Shown here one piece after another: positions 1-8,585 of a stretch of 61,522 bases of DNA. Source of the DNA: Firmicutes bacterium UBA3738 (lineage in GTDB: Bacteria > Bacillota > Clostridia > Peptostreptococcales > Anaerovoracaceae). The notes beneath the pieces are model-generated. The model was not told where the DNA came from and ran no database searches. It worked only from the letters and a program-made list of their open reading frames with translations. The stretch's first letter is position 1, and each line of letters opens with the position of its first letter. Position numbers and translations under genes: made by a program. Where the stretch lies: positions 1 through 61,522 of the forward strand of contig DFGY01000105.1 in NCBI GenBank assembly GCA_002372505.1, given 5' to 3'.

Positions 1-30
1 CTTTCTTATTCACATTTCATATACCAAAGG

Positions 31-57
31 ACTGTGGCCAAACGGACACAGTTTTTT
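31..57 (+). terminator. Rho-independent terminator of a gene upstream of the window
   Basis: ACTGTG (31-36) pairs with CACAGT (47-52) around a 10-nt loop and is followed by a run of T to position 57. It marks the end of a transcription unit that lies outside the window and separates it from the hyp operon. Confidence 0.75.
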
Positions 58-133
58 GGTTTTTGCAGAAGCTCTTCACGGGAGTGTGCTTATAGCTTAT
101 TTATACCGTAAGCGTAGTGATTAGTGTTTTCTA

Positions 134-162
134 TTGTACTTTCTGGGTAAAAGGCATATAAT
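134..162 (+). promoter_or_regulatory. Promoter of the hyp operon
   Basis: TTGTAC (134-139), a 17-bp spacer and TATAAT (157-162) form a good sigma-A type promoter about 40 bp before hypA. The predicted start is near 169. No second promoter was seen inside the operon before gltA. Confidence 0.65.
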
Positions 163-200
163 GTACTGGTTCGCAAAACGGATAGAGGAGAAGATGGAAA

Positions 201-542
201 ATGCACGAACTGCCCATAACGGAACATATTATAAAAATGGCAACGGAGGAATGTGAAAAAGCGGGAGCCAGCAAGGTCAGATCCATAAAGCTGGTCTGCG
301 GCGATTACTGCGGATACGTCCCCGAGTCTATAAACATGTACTTCGATGTCATAGGCAAGGACACGGTATGCGACGGAGCGAGAATAGATATTGAGAGAGT
401 CACTCCCAAACTGAAATGTCCTGAGTGCGGCACCTACTTCGAAAAGAAACCTTTGAGTTTCGAATGTCCCAAGTGCGGAGCCGATGGACAGCCATCGGAA
501 ATCGGAAAAGAATTTTACATCGATAGCATAGAGGTTGAATAA
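201..542 (+). CDS. hypA: Hydrogenase maturation nickel metallochaperone HypA
   Basis: HypA delivers nickel to the large subunit of NiFe-hydrogenase together with the GTPase HypB. The 113-residue protein has the usual family length. It begins MHEL, where His2 is the conserved nickel ligand, and carries the zinc site as two CxxC pairs (C73/C76 and C89/C92). The start at 201 is required by the MHEL motif and has AGAGGAG at 184-190; an ATG at 194 is out of frame. It is the first gene of the hyp operon, 14 bp before hypB. The window contains no hydrogenase structural gene, so the client enzyme must be encoded elsewhere. Confidence 0.95.
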   Translation: MHELPITEHIIKMATEECEKAGASKVRSIKLVCGDYCGYVPESINMYFDVIGKDTVCDGARIDIERVTPKLKCPECGTYFEKKPLSFECPKCGADGQPSEIGKEFYIDSIEVE

Positions 543-556
543 CACTGGAGGTAGAA

Positions 557-1267
557 ATGCACGATATTAGAAAACTAGATATGCAGGCGGGGATTCTCGA
601 CGAGAACGACCACATTGCCGATCATGTAAACGAGCACATGAGTGCCCACGGCATTCTGGTGGTAAACGAAATGGGAGCTCCCGGTGTAGGCAAGACCACA
701 ACCCTCAAGGGGATTTTCAAACATCTGCCGGAGGAAATAAAACCTTACGTAATAGAAGGTGATATTGAGTCCGACATAGATACCGTTGACCTGAAGGATA
801 AGGGTATCGACGCTTATCAGATTAACACTTATGGTGCGTGCCATCTTGATGCACCTATGATTGACCATGCAATAGATCACATGGATCTTTCGAAGCGCGG
901 TATTCTTTTTATAGAAAACGTAGGAAACCTGGTATGTCCTGCCGAGTTCTCAATAGGTGAGCACGTAATGATGCTCATTTCCACCATTACAGAAGGCAGT
1001 GACAAACCGTACAAGTATCCTTTGGCTTTTGAAAAAGCGGACATTATTGTTCTCAACAAAGTGGACCTGATGCCATATCTGGACTTTGATGAGGAATTCT
1101 ACATGAAGGGCGTGCGTGCTCTCAATAAAGACGTACCTGTTTTCAAGGTGTCCAGCAAGACAGGTGAAGGATACAAGGAAGTAGCTGAGTGGCTCGCCAA
1201 ACGCGCAAGCGAACTTGAAATAAAAGAGCATCACCACGAAGGAGAGCATCATCACCACCATGGCTAG
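557..1267 (+). CDS. hypB: Hydrogenase maturation GTPase HypB with C-terminal His tail
   Basis: HypB is a SIMIBI-class GTPase that drives nickel insertion with HypA. Visible features are the P-loop GAPGVGKT (residues 40-47), the ACHLDAPM segment whose Cys and His belong to the G-domain metal site, and NKVDLMPY as the guanine-specificity motif. The N-terminal CxxCGC nickel motif of E. coli HypB is absent. Instead the last ~15 residues are His-rich (EHHHEGEHHHHHG), so the metal-storage His cluster found near the N-terminus of many HypB proteins sits here at the C-terminus. The tail is encoded across the overlap with the hypF start (hypF begins at 1260, hypB ends at 1267). Confidence 0.95.
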   Translation: MHDIRKLDMQAGILDENDHIADHVNEHMSAHGILVVNEMGAPGVGKTTTLKGIFKHLPEEIKPYVIEGDIESDIDTVDLKDKGIDAYQINTYGACHLDAPMIDHAIDHMDLSKRGILFIENVGNLVCPAEFSIGEHVMMLISTITEGSDKPYKYPLAFEKADIIVLNKVDLMPYLDFDEEFYMKGVRALNKDVPVFKVSSKTGEGYKEVAEWLAKRASELEIKEHHHEGEHHHHHG

Positions 1268-3539
1268 AAAAGTTACCCAACATATTAAATTATGGGGGAT
1301 TGTCCAGGGTGTTGGATTCAGACCCTTCGTTGCCAAACTGGCAGAACAGATGAAAATAAAAGGCGAGGTCAGAAACATTGGTGGTCTCGTTGAAATTAAC
1401 GTTACCGATTCACAGAAGAGAATCGATGAATTTGTGCGGGAGCTTTTCCGCACAAAGCCCAGACCTGCGGAGATAGTCCACATGTCGAGAAAGACTGTGA
1501 CAGACCGCAATTTCTCCGAATTCACTATTATCAGCAGTGATGAGGGGGATGATGAAGCTGCAATGATTCCGGCAGACCTGGCTATTTGCCCGGACTGTCT
1601 GGCGGAAATGAGGGACAAGGACAATGTAAGATACGAACATCCCTTTATCAGCTGCATGGTCTGTGGTCCAAGATACACGATTATAGACAAGATACCTTAC
1701 GACAGAGAGAACACTTCAATGTCCGAATTCCCCATGTGCGAAATGTGCGAAAGTGAATATACGGACATTCATAACAGAAGGTATCATGCCCAGACTATTT
1801 CATGCCACGACTGCGGCCCCCAGATGACATTCAAGCTGAATTGTGACACTCCGGATACGGAGAAGACTGAGCTTGAAAAGGCTGCGGCACTGCTGAAAGA
1901 GCGCAGAGTCATAGCATTTAAGAGTGTCGGAGGATACAATCTTGTGGCCAATCCATTCAGCGACAACTCGGTGGATGCACTTAGAAAAATAAAAGGCAGA
2001 GAGACGAAACCCTTTGCCATAATGTTCCGTGACATTGAGGAAATAAAGCAGTATTGCTACGTCAATGAGGTGGAAGAGAAGCTCCTGACATCTTCAGCGA
2101 GACCAATAGTTCTCCTTGAGAGAAAGACCAGGTCAGATATGGAGCACATTAAAATCCGCAATTATGACGAATTTGCAAAGAGCAGATTCATCGGCGCCTT
2201 CCTGCCCAGCATGGGAGCTCAATATATTCTCCTGGAAAAATTCGGAGGACCTCTCATTTTTACCAGCGCAAATATTTCCGGCATGCCCATTATAAAGGAT
2301 GACGAAGAAATGAGCGCTTTCATGGAGAGACAGCCTCTCATTGCGGAGATGTTCTACAATGAAAGAAAAATAAAGACCAGCGTGGATGATTCGGTTGTAA
2401 GGGTAATCGACGGCCAGCCCCAGATGATCAGAAGATCCAAGGGCTACGCTCCGGTGCCCCTTTACATGAACGGCGGGGAAGGACAGATTATCGCCCTGGG
2501 CCCTCAACTGAAAAATTCATTCTGTCTCACCAAGGGTCCCTTCGCTTACCTGAGCCAGTACTTCGGCGACATGGATACAGTGGAGGCACAGAATATGTTT
2601 ATGGAAAACGTCTTCCGCATGGAAGAGCTTTTCCGCATAAGGCCTGAGATGGTTGTGTGTGATATGCACCCACTTTATTACACCACAAAGCTGGCCCAGG
2701 AAAATTCCGAGAAACACGGAGTGCCTCTTCTCCAGGTGCAGCACCACCATGCTCACATTGCCAGCGTAATGGCGGAGCATGACATAGAAGGCGGCGTAAT
2801 CGGCGTAAGCTTTGACGGCACCGGCTACGGCACCGACGGGAAAATATGGGGCGGCGAATTCCTATACTGCGAGGGAAGCGAGTTTGAACGCATGAGTCAT
2901 CTCAGATACGTGAAGATGATCGGCGGAGATTCCTCCATGAAGGAAGCCTGGAAGTCGGCTCTAAGTTACATACACGCCTGTGAGAAAGTCGGAGACTACC
3001 GGGATGGAGCGGAAGGGGACGAGATAATCGTAGACCTTACTCCATTTATAGAATACGCCAAAATTTACGGCACCATGGATCAGTACGAGCTTGAGTTTAC
3101 CGAGAAAGCCCTTGCCGGTGGTATCAATGTAATAGAAAGCTCAAGTATGGGAAGACTCTTCGATGGGGTTGCGGCCATGCTGGGCATCTGTGACTACAAC
3201 AGCTACGAGGGACAGTGCGCCATGCTCCTGGAGGATGCGGCAGCCAGAGCCCTTGCCAATCCCGTAGCCGAGGAAGTCGATGAACTGGCCCTGAAGTTCC
3301 ACCTCCAGATCGTAGATATGATTCTCGATCAGTGCAAGAAAATCCGGGATATAAAGGGTACAAGGAAGGTGGCACTGAGCGGTGGTACATTCCAGAATAA
3401 AGTAATTATGGAGGAAGCCCTGAAGAGGCTGAGAGCCAGTGGCTTTGAAACCTTCTACAATATATCGGTCAGCCCAAATGACGGCGGCATAGCCCTGGGG
3501 CAGGCATACATAGCATCTATGAAAAAGAAAGGAAGATAA
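1260..3539 (+). CDS. hypF: Carbamoyltransferase HypF
   Basis: HypF uses carbamoyl phosphate and ATP to make carbamoyl-adenylate and moves the carbamoyl group to the C-terminal Cys of HypE, the first step of cyanide-ligand synthesis. The 759-residue length is normal. Domains in order are acylphosphatase (GVGFRPF at 17-23), two zinc-finger-like units (C110/C113/C132/C135 and C160/C163/C182/C185), a YrdC-like domain (about 200-390) and a Kae1-like domain (about 400-759) with a HHHAHIASV metal-binding segment near residue 494 and SFDGTGYGTDG after it. The start overlaps the hypB end by 8 bp, which suggests translational coupling. Confidence 0.96.
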   Translation: MARKVTQHIKLWGIVQGVGFRPFVAKLAEQMKIKGEVRNIGGLVEINVTDSQKRIDEFVRELFRTKPRPAEIVHMSRKTVTDRNFSEFTIISSDEGDDEAAMIPADLAICPDCLAEMRDKDNVRYEHPFISCMVCGPRYTIIDKIPYDRENTSMSEFPMCEMCESEYTDIHNRRYHAQTISCHDCGPQMTFKLNCDTPDTEKTELEKAAALLKERRVIAFKSVGGYNLVANPFSDNSVDALRKIKGRETKPFAIMFRDIEEIKQYCYVNEVEEKLLTSSARPIVLLERKTRSDMEHIKIRNYDEFAKSRFIGAFLPSMGAQYILLEKFGGPLIFTSANISGMPIIKDDEEMSAFMERQPLIAEMFYNERKIKTSVDDSVVRVIDGQPQMIRRSKGYAPVPLYMNGGEGQIIALGPQLKNSFCLTKGPFAYLSQYFGDMDTVEAQNMFMENVFRMEELFRIRPEMVVCDMHPLYYTTKLAQENSEKHGVPLLQVQHHHAHIASVMAEHDIEGGVIGVSFDGTGYGTDGKIWGGEFLYCEGSEFERMSHLRYVKMIGGDSSMKEAWKSALSYIHACEKVGDYRDGAEGDEIIVDLTPFIEYAKIYGTMDQYELEFTEKALAGGINVIESSSMGRLFDGVAAMLGICDYNSYEGQCAMLLEDAAARALANPVAEEVDELALKFHLQIVDMILDQCKKIRDIKGTRKVALSGGTFQNKVIMEEALKRLRASGFETFYNISVSPNDGGIALGQAYIASMKKKGR

Positions 3540-3543
3540 CAAA

Positions 3544-4035
3544 ATGACAACAGAAAAGGTTAGAGAGCACATGAAGAAGTTTGGCCTGGAGGATCGCATT
3601 AAGGAATTTGATGTATCCAGCGCAACAGTTGAACTGGCAGCAGAAGCAGTAGGAGTTATTCCCGCACGTATCTGCAAGACCCTTACATTCAAGGATCCAC
3701 AGAATGAAGACGGTTGCATAATAATCCAGGCAGCAGGAGACACGAAAATCCAGAACGGCAAATTTAAGAGAACCTTCGGAGGCAAGGCAAGCATGCTCTC
3801 ACCGGACGAAGTAAAGGAATACACAGGACATGAAATCGGCGGAGTATGCGCTTTCGCTCTGGCTCAGCCGGATAGAGTCAAGGTTTATGCAGACGTATCC
3901 ATGCAGCGTTTCGACACCATTTTCCCGGCAGCGGGAACGGACGCCAGCGCAATTGAGCTGACAAACGATGAACTCTTTGAAAGCTCCGGCGCTATTGACT
4001 GGGTAGACGTGTGCAAAATTCCTGAAGAAGAATAA
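3544..4035 (+). CDS. YbaK/EbsC-family aminoacyl-tRNA deacylase-like protein
   Basis: This 163-residue protein matches the YbaK/ProX family, single-domain proteins that hydrolyse mischarged aminoacyl-tRNA such as Cys-tRNA(Pro). Family hallmarks are the early Lys in ARICKTLTF, the segment GCIIIQAAGD, and KASMLSPDEVKEYTGHEIGGV, which corresponds to the conserved substrate pocket. It lies between hypF (4 bp upstream) and hypC (15 bp downstream), so it is transcribed with the hydrogenase maturation genes. No known step of hydrogenase maturation needs it. The family assignment is firm; the substrate is not determined. Confidence 0.85.
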   Translation: MTTEKVREHMKKFGLEDRIKEFDVSSATVELAAEAVGVIPARICKTLTFKDPQNEDGCIIIQAAGDTKIQNGKFKRTFGGKASMLSPDEVKEYTGHEIGGVCAFALAQPDRVKVYADVSMQRFDTIFPAAGTDASAIELTNDELFESSGAIDWVDVCKIPEEE

Positions 4036-4050
4036 GTAGGAGGAAGGAAA

Positions 4051-4278
4051 ATGTGCGTAGCAATTCCGGGAAAAATATTGTCCCTTGACGGCGACATGGC
4101 CAAGGTGGACTTTTCGGGAAGTACTGTAAATGTCAACACAGGCATAATCGATGCCAAGGTAGGTCAGTACGTTTTGGTTCACGCAGGCTGCGCTATTGAA
4201 GTCATGGATAAGGATAAGGCAGAAGAACTCATAGAGCTTTTCGCTGAAATCGAGGAAATGGAAAATGAATATAGATGA
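4051..4278 (+). CDS. hypC: Hydrogenase maturation chaperone HypC
   Basis: HypC is a small chaperone that forms a complex with HypD, holds the Fe(CN)2CO unit and passes it to the hydrogenase large subunit. The 75-residue protein begins MCVAIPG; Cys2, exposed after Met removal, is the essential residue. The AGCAIEVMD segment is also typical. It has a good ribosome binding site (AGGAGG near 4038) and overlaps hypD by 14 bp, as expected for partners made in equal amounts. Confidence 0.95.
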   Translation: MCVAIPGKILSLDGDMAKVDFSGSTVNVNTGIIDAKVGQYVLVHAGCAIEVMDKDKAEELIELFAEIEEMENEYR

Positions 4279-5305
4279 TATTATAAAATATCTTAAGGAA
4301 TACGATGGGTCGGATATTAAGCTCATGGAAGTTTGCGGTACTCACACTGCCGCAATTTTCAAAGGCGGTATCAGGAGCCTTATTTCACCAAAGATACACC
4401 TGATCTCCGGACCGGGATGTCCTGTTTGCGTTACTCCCACAGCATTCATAGATAAATGTGCGGAGTATGCAATGAAGGATAATCACGTGCTTATGACCTT
4501 CGGCGATATGCTGAAGGTGCCGGGAACCCGCGGCAGCCTTTCCGACCTTAAAGGTGAGGGCGCCAAGGTATATATGATGTATTCTCCCTTTGAGGCAATT
4601 GAAAAGGCACAGGAGAACCCGGACATTACCTACGTCCTGGCGGCTGTAGGCTTTGAAACAACCACACCTGCTTACGCACTGATGATAGACCAGGCGGAGA
4701 GACTGGGTATAAAGAATATAAAGCTGGTAACGGCACTGAAGACAATTATTCCTGCCCTGGAATGGATCTGCGACAATGAAGATGGAATAGATGCATTTAT
4801 CTGTCCGGGTCACGTTAGCACGATTATCGGAAGCCGTGCTTACGAGGAGCTGGCTAAAAAGTATAATAAGCCCTTCGTAGTTGCCGGCTTTGAAGCTGAG
4901 CAGCTCCTGGCTGTAATATACGATATCGTCCGCCAGCTGGAAAGCGGAAATAAGAAGGTGGACAATCTTTACCGCAACGCTGTCCGGGATGAGGGCAACG
5001 TGAAGGCCCAGGAAATTCTCGCTCGCTGCTTTGAAGCAGGTCCAGCCATGTGGAGAGGACTTGGTGTAATCCCGGGCTCGGGAATGTATCTCACCGGCAA
5101 GTACGCCGAGTACGATGGCGGGTCCATGGGTCTGGATGCGGACATGGAGCTTCCCGATTCCTGCAGATGCGGCGATGTAATTACAGGAAGAATTAATCCT
5201 GGAGAGTGCCCCATGTTCGGCACGGGATGCACACCTATGGATCCTTACGGTCCTTGCATGGTCTCTGCGGAAGGGGCCTGCGGCATATGGTTTAGAAACA
5301 GATAA
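4265..5305 (+). CDS. hypD: Hydrogenase iron-cyanide assembly protein HypD
   Basis: HypD is the [4Fe-4S] scaffold on which, with HypC, the Fe(CN)2CO group is assembled. Its 346 residues include the conserved CGTHT (C24), GPGCPVC (C52, C55), GFETTTPAY and PGHVS motifs. A Cys-rich C-terminal region (SCRCGD, GECPMFG, TGCTP, GPCMV, EGACG) holds the iron-sulfur ligands. The start codon lies inside the hypC end and GAGGA sits upstream within hypC. Confidence 0.96.
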   Translation: MNIDDIIKYLKEYDGSDIKLMEVCGTHTAAIFKGGIRSLISPKIHLISGPGCPVCVTPTAFIDKCAEYAMKDNHVLMTFGDMLKVPGTRGSLSDLKGEGAKVYMMYSPFEAIEKAQENPDITYVLAAVGFETTTPAYALMIDQAERLGIKNIKLVTALKTIIPALEWICDNEDGIDAFICPGHVSTIIGSRAYEELAKKYNKPFVVAGFEAEQLLAVIYDIVRQLESGNKKVDNLYRNAVRDEGNVKAQEILARCFEAGPAMWRGLGVIPGSGMYLTGKYAEYDGGSMGLDADMELPDSCRCGDVITGRINPGECPMFGTGCTPMDPYGPCMVSAEGACGIWFRNR

Positions 5306-5319
5306 AAGGATGGATTAGC

Positions 5320-6318
5320 ATGAAAATTACAATGGCTCACGGAAGTGGCGGCAGCTCTTCCAAGGAACTGATGAGTGAAATATTCGGCAAACACTTTTCC
5401 AACGATGTGCTGGATAAGATGGAAGACGCAGCGGTACTGAAAATGACCGATGGAGAAATTGCAATGAGCACAGACTCCTTCGTCGTAACGCCGGTGGAAT
5501 TCCGCGGCGGCGATATAGGTAAGCTCTGCGTCTGCGGCACAGTTAACGACATTCTCATGATGGGAGCGGAGCCAAAGTATCTCACCTGCGGATTCATTCT
5601 GGAGGAAGGTCTGGACACAGATGTCCTGGACAGAGTCGTAGCCAGCATGGCTGCTCAGGCGCGGGAGGCCGGTGTGAAAATCGTTGCAGGAGACACTAAG
5701 GTTGTGGAAGGTAGCGGCGGCCTCATGATTAACACTACGGGAATAGGAATTATCCCGGAAGGCCGGGACGTGAGCGCAGCAAACTGCAAGCCCGGGGATA
5801 AAGTAATCGTTTCCGGAACACTGGGAGATCACCATGCATGCATTCTGAGCGCCCGCATGGAAATTGAAAACGAAATAAAGAGCGACTGCGGTTGCCTTAA
5901 AGATATAACTGATGCACTCTTTGGCGAAGGTATTGAAGTGCACACCATGAGAGACGTTACCCGTGGCGGAATGGGTACCATTCTCAATGAAATCGCAGAC
6001 AGCGCCGGTTGTAAAATCGTCGTGGAGGAATCAGCCGTTCCCGTAAGCGAGGCTGTGAAAGGATTTTCCGGAATGCTGGGACTGGATCCACTGTACATGG
6101 GTAACGAAGGTAAGATGATAGCTATCGTTCCCGGAGACCAGGCGGATAAAGCTCTTGAGCTCATGCGAGGCACGGAACACGGAAAGGACGCAGCAATTAT
6201 CGCAGAAGTAACAGAGCCAGAGCAGGCAGGAGGAAGCGCCGTCCACATTAAGACACCTCTAGGCGCCACCAGAGTGCTGGATGTGCTTTACGGCGAAGGA
6301 CTACCGAGAATCTGCTAG
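5320..6318 (+). CDS. hypE: Carbamoyl dehydratase HypE
   Basis: HypE accepts the carbamoyl group from HypF on its C-terminal Cys and dehydrates it with ATP to a thiocyanate, the donor of cyanide ligands. The 332-residue protein has the PurM/SelD-like ATP-binding fold with the early Gly-rich segment HGSGGSSSKE, TDSFVVTP and GDTKVVEG, and it ends in PRIC, so the essential terminal Cys is intact. AAGGA lies before the ATG. It is the last hyp gene; 50 bp separate it from the next start. Confidence 0.96.
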   Translation: MKITMAHGSGGSSSKELMSEIFGKHFSNDVLDKMEDAAVLKMTDGEIAMSTDSFVVTPVEFRGGDIGKLCVCGTVNDILMMGAEPKYLTCGFILEEGLDTDVLDRVVASMAAQAREAGVKIVAGDTKVVEGSGGLMINTTGIGIIPEGRDVSAANCKPGDKVIVSGTLGDHHACILSARMEIENEIKSDCGCLKDITDALFGEGIEVHTMRDVTRGGMGTILNEIADSAGCKIVVEESAVPVSEAVKGFSGMLGLDPLYMGNEGKMIAIVPGDQADKALELMRGTEHGKDAAIIAEVTEPEQAGGSAVHIKTPLGATRVLDVLYGEGLPRIC

Positions 6319-6321
6319 TTG

Positions 6322-6330
6322 TGATATAAT
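6322..6330 (+). promoter_or_regulatory. Possible extended -10 promoter before gltA
   Basis: TG-A-TATAAT at 6322-6330 lies just after the hypE stop and about 39 bp before the gltA start. No convincing -35 box is present, which is tolerated by extended -10 promoters. It would let gltA be expressed apart from the hyp genes. Confidence 0.4.
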
Positions 6331-6368
6331 AGAGCATCTGATATTTCTTGCTATAGGAGGTATTTGAC

Positions 6369-7757
6369 TTGGCTCTGATAAGAAAGAAACTGAAAAAAGT
6401 ATCCGTGGCCCAAAAGCCGGACTTCATTGCGGAAATGTCTCATGCTCTTGAGAATGTGGATGAGATAGACAGCACTCTTTACCCTAAGTACAATGTAAAG
6501 CGTGGTCTACGTAATGCCAACGGCACAGGTGTAGTTGTAGGCCTTACCAAAATAGGTAATGTAGTCGGATACGCTACAGATGAAAATAAAAATAAGATAG
6601 CCGTTGAGGGCGAACTCTACTATCGTGGATATAATATTAAGGATTTAGTTAACAGCTATATAAAGGAGGACCGCTTCGGCTTTGAAGAGGTTACCTTCCT
6701 TTTGAATTTTGGATTCCTGCCCACGAAGGAGCAGCTCGATGAATTCTGCAGACTCATCGGTCAGCGCCGCGACCTGCCTCAGGGCTTTGCCCGTGACATG
6801 ATTCTTACGGCGCCATCTTCAAATCTTATGAATAAAATTGCCAGGAGCGTTCTGGCTCTCTACAGTTACGATGACAATCCTGACGACACATCCATTTCAA
6901 ATGTCCTCAGGCAGTCTATAGATTTAATCGGGAACTTCCCGGCAATTATCGCATACGCCTACCAGGCAAAGCAGTCATTCTATGCAAATGAAAGTATGTA
7001 TCTCCATTACCCAATACCTGAGCTTTCCACGGCGGAGAACATTCTCAGAATGCTCAGGCCAACAGGGGAGTTTACGGATCTTGAAGCCAAGATTCTCGAC
7101 CTGTGCCTGATACTTCAGTGCGAGCACGGTGGTGGTAACAACTCTTCATTTACTACCCACCTGATTTCTTCGTCGGGAACAGACACCTATTCGGCAATAG
7201 CGGCAGCCGTCGGTTCCCTTAAAGGACCGAAGCACGGTGGTGCCAATATTGCAGTTATAAACATGCTTAAAGACCTGCGTGAAAACGTTAGCGACATTAC
7301 TAACGAGCGTCAGGTTGATGAATATCTTTTGAACGTTCTAAAGGGTAAGGCCAACGATGGAACGGGCCTCATCTACGGTGTAGGTCACGCCATTTATACT
7401 CTGTCCGATCCGAGGGCTATGCTTCTTAAAGACATGGCCCGCAAGCTGGCGCAGCAAAGCGGCATGGAGGACGAATACAATTTGTGCGCATATATCGAAA
7501 AGCGTGCACCGGAGCTTTACACAGCGGTAACGGGAGTTGAAAAACCCATGTGCGCCAACGTGGACCTTTATTCCGGAATCGTTTATCGTTGTCTCAACAT
7601 TCCATCGGACGTAGCCACACCGCTCTTTGCAACAGCCAGACTTTCCGGCTGGACAGCTCACAGAATCGAGGAGCTCATTACAGGTAAAAAACTCATGCGT
7701 CCCGCATACATCTGTGTACAGGAGCATAGGGATTATGTGCCACTGGATGAACGTTAA
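6369..7757 (+). CDS. gltA: Citrate synthase (type Si family)
   Basis: It condenses oxaloacetate with acetyl-CoA to citrate. The 462-residue protein has the citrate synthase fold with its active-site stretches: EHGGGNNSSF (His near 254), GPKHGGAN (His near 288) and a C-terminal Asp in the NVDLYSG segment (about 397). The N-terminal region with GVVVGLTKIGNVVGY is typical of clostridial members. The start is TTG at 6369, 8 nt after GGAGG (6356-6360). A 2-methylcitrate synthase role cannot be excluded by sequence alone, and no other TCA-cycle gene is nearby. It is probably co-transcribed with the next gene. Confidence 0.92.
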   Translation: MALIRKKLKKVSVAQKPDFIAEMSHALENVDEIDSTLYPKYNVKRGLRNANGTGVVVGLTKIGNVVGYATDENKNKIAVEGELYYRGYNIKDLVNSYIKEDRFGFEEVTFLLNFGFLPTKEQLDEFCRLIGQRRDLPQGFARDMILTAPSSNLMNKIARSVLALYSYDDNPDDTSISNVLRQSIDLIGNFPAIIAYAYQAKQSFYANESMYLHYPIPELSTAENILRMLRPTGEFTDLEAKILDLCLILQCEHGGGNNSSFTTHLISSSGTDTYSAIAAAVGSLKGPKHGGANIAVINMLKDLRENVSDITNERQVDEYLLNVLKGKANDGTGLIYGVGHAIYTLSDPRAMLLKDMARKLAQQSGMEDEYNLCAYIEKRAPELYTAVTGVEKPMCANVDLYSGIVYRCLNIPSDVATPLFATARLSGWTAHRIEELITGKKLMRPAYICVQEHRDYVPLDER

Positions 7758-7791
7758 GTGTTGAAAATGTTGAAAATCGAGGAGGCTAATT

Positions 7792-8409
7792 ATGGATTCT
7801 AAAGTTACGAGAAATTTCAGTTATGGTCTCTTTGTCCTTACTGCAAAGGATGGGGATAAAGATAACGGCTGCATTATCAATACGGCTATTCAGGCAGCAA
7901 GCGAGCCTCTGCGTATTTCTATTGCAGTAAACAAAGCAAATTACACTCACGATATGATTATGAAGACGGGAGAGTTTAATGTTTCATTTCTCTCCGAAGC
8001 TTCTGAGTTCGCCACCTATCAGCACTTTGGATTCCAGAGCGGCAGAGACGTGGACAAGTTCGCGGAAATAGAGTTTAAACGGGCTGAAAATGGTATAGCT
8101 TACATTACCAATGGCACCAATGCCTTTGTCTCCGGCAAAGTTGTGGAGACGGTGGATCTTGGCAGCCATACTATGTTCATTGCAGATATGACCGACGGCG
8201 AAATCCTGTCGGCTGACCCATCAGTTACATATGCATATTACTTTGCAAACATCAAACCGAGTCCCGGTTCGGATGCAAAACCTGAGGATGCACCGAAAAA
8301 AGGATGGGTATGCACGATTTGCGGATACATATACGAAGGCGAAGTATTGCCGGAGGATTTCATATGCCCCATATGCAAGCACCCGGCATCGGATTTTGAG
8401 AAATTATAG
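7792..8409 (+). CDS. Flavin reductase-rubredoxin fusion (high-molecular-weight rubredoxin)
   Basis: Residues 1 to about 150 form a flavin-reductase-like FMN-binding domain, and residues about 168-205 form a rubredoxin domain with CTICGYIY and CPICKHP supplying the four Cys ligands of one iron. A linker rich in Pro, Asp and Lys joins them. This arrangement is known from the high-molecular-weight rubredoxin of acetogens (Moorella Hrb), which passes electrons from NADH to FprA-type flavodiiron NO/O2 reductases. Such a partner is not in the window. GAGGAGG precedes the ATG and the gene follows gltA by 34 bp. Oxygen or NO defence is the likely role by family analogy. Confidence 0.88.
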   Translation: MDSKVTRNFSYGLFVLTAKDGDKDNGCIINTAIQAASEPLRISIAVNKANYTHDMIMKTGEFNVSFLSEASEFATYQHFGFQSGRDVDKFAEIEFKRAENGIAYITNGTNAFVSGKVVETVDLGSHTMFIADMTDGEILSADPSVTYAYYFANIKPSPGSDAKPEDAPKKGWVCTICGYIYEGEVLPEDFICPICKHPASDFEKL

Positions 8410-8537
8410 TTTCTAAAGTATCATCCCGATGCAATTACGATATTGTTTATACGAAAAATGCGTCCAGCGCTGCGTTGACATCGGCCGCAGTTAGCTGGTC
8501 TCTTTTTGCTTATAACGCAATCTTTTATTGCCCCTAT

Positions 8538-8579
8538 CCCCCGGTGGGGGTTGTGGAGCGGCTGTCAAAAAAATAGAAT
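8538..8579 (+). promoter_or_regulatory. GC-palindrome promoter site 1, before the ECF operon
   Basis: CCCCCGGTGGGGG (8538-8550) directly abuts TTGTGG (-35, 8551-8556), and TAGAAT (-10, 8574-8579) follows after a 17-bp spacer. The same layout occurs at 12280, 17302 and 25202. The predicted transcription start coincides with the ecfA1 ATG at 8586, so the mRNA would be leaderless. Confidence 0.7.
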
Positions 8580-8585
8580 TATACG

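Noticed and set aside
1225..1267. His run of HypB as a cloning tag artefact
   Set aside because: The run has natural mixed codons, includes Glu/Gly spacers and overlaps the hypF start; His-rich stretches are normal in HypB.
950..1690. A 246-residue minus-strand frame across hypB/hypF
   Set aside because: It is antisense to two certain genes, with no family resemblance and no ribosome binding site.
1..6318. Hydrogenase structural genes expected with the hyp operon
   Set aside because: None is present in the window; all genes between 201 and 6318 are maturation genes or the YbaK-like gene.
8410..8537. A structured RNA between the rubredoxin gene and the ECF operon
   Set aside because: Only short pairings (CAGCGCTG, CTGCG/CGCAG) were found and no known RNA family pattern.
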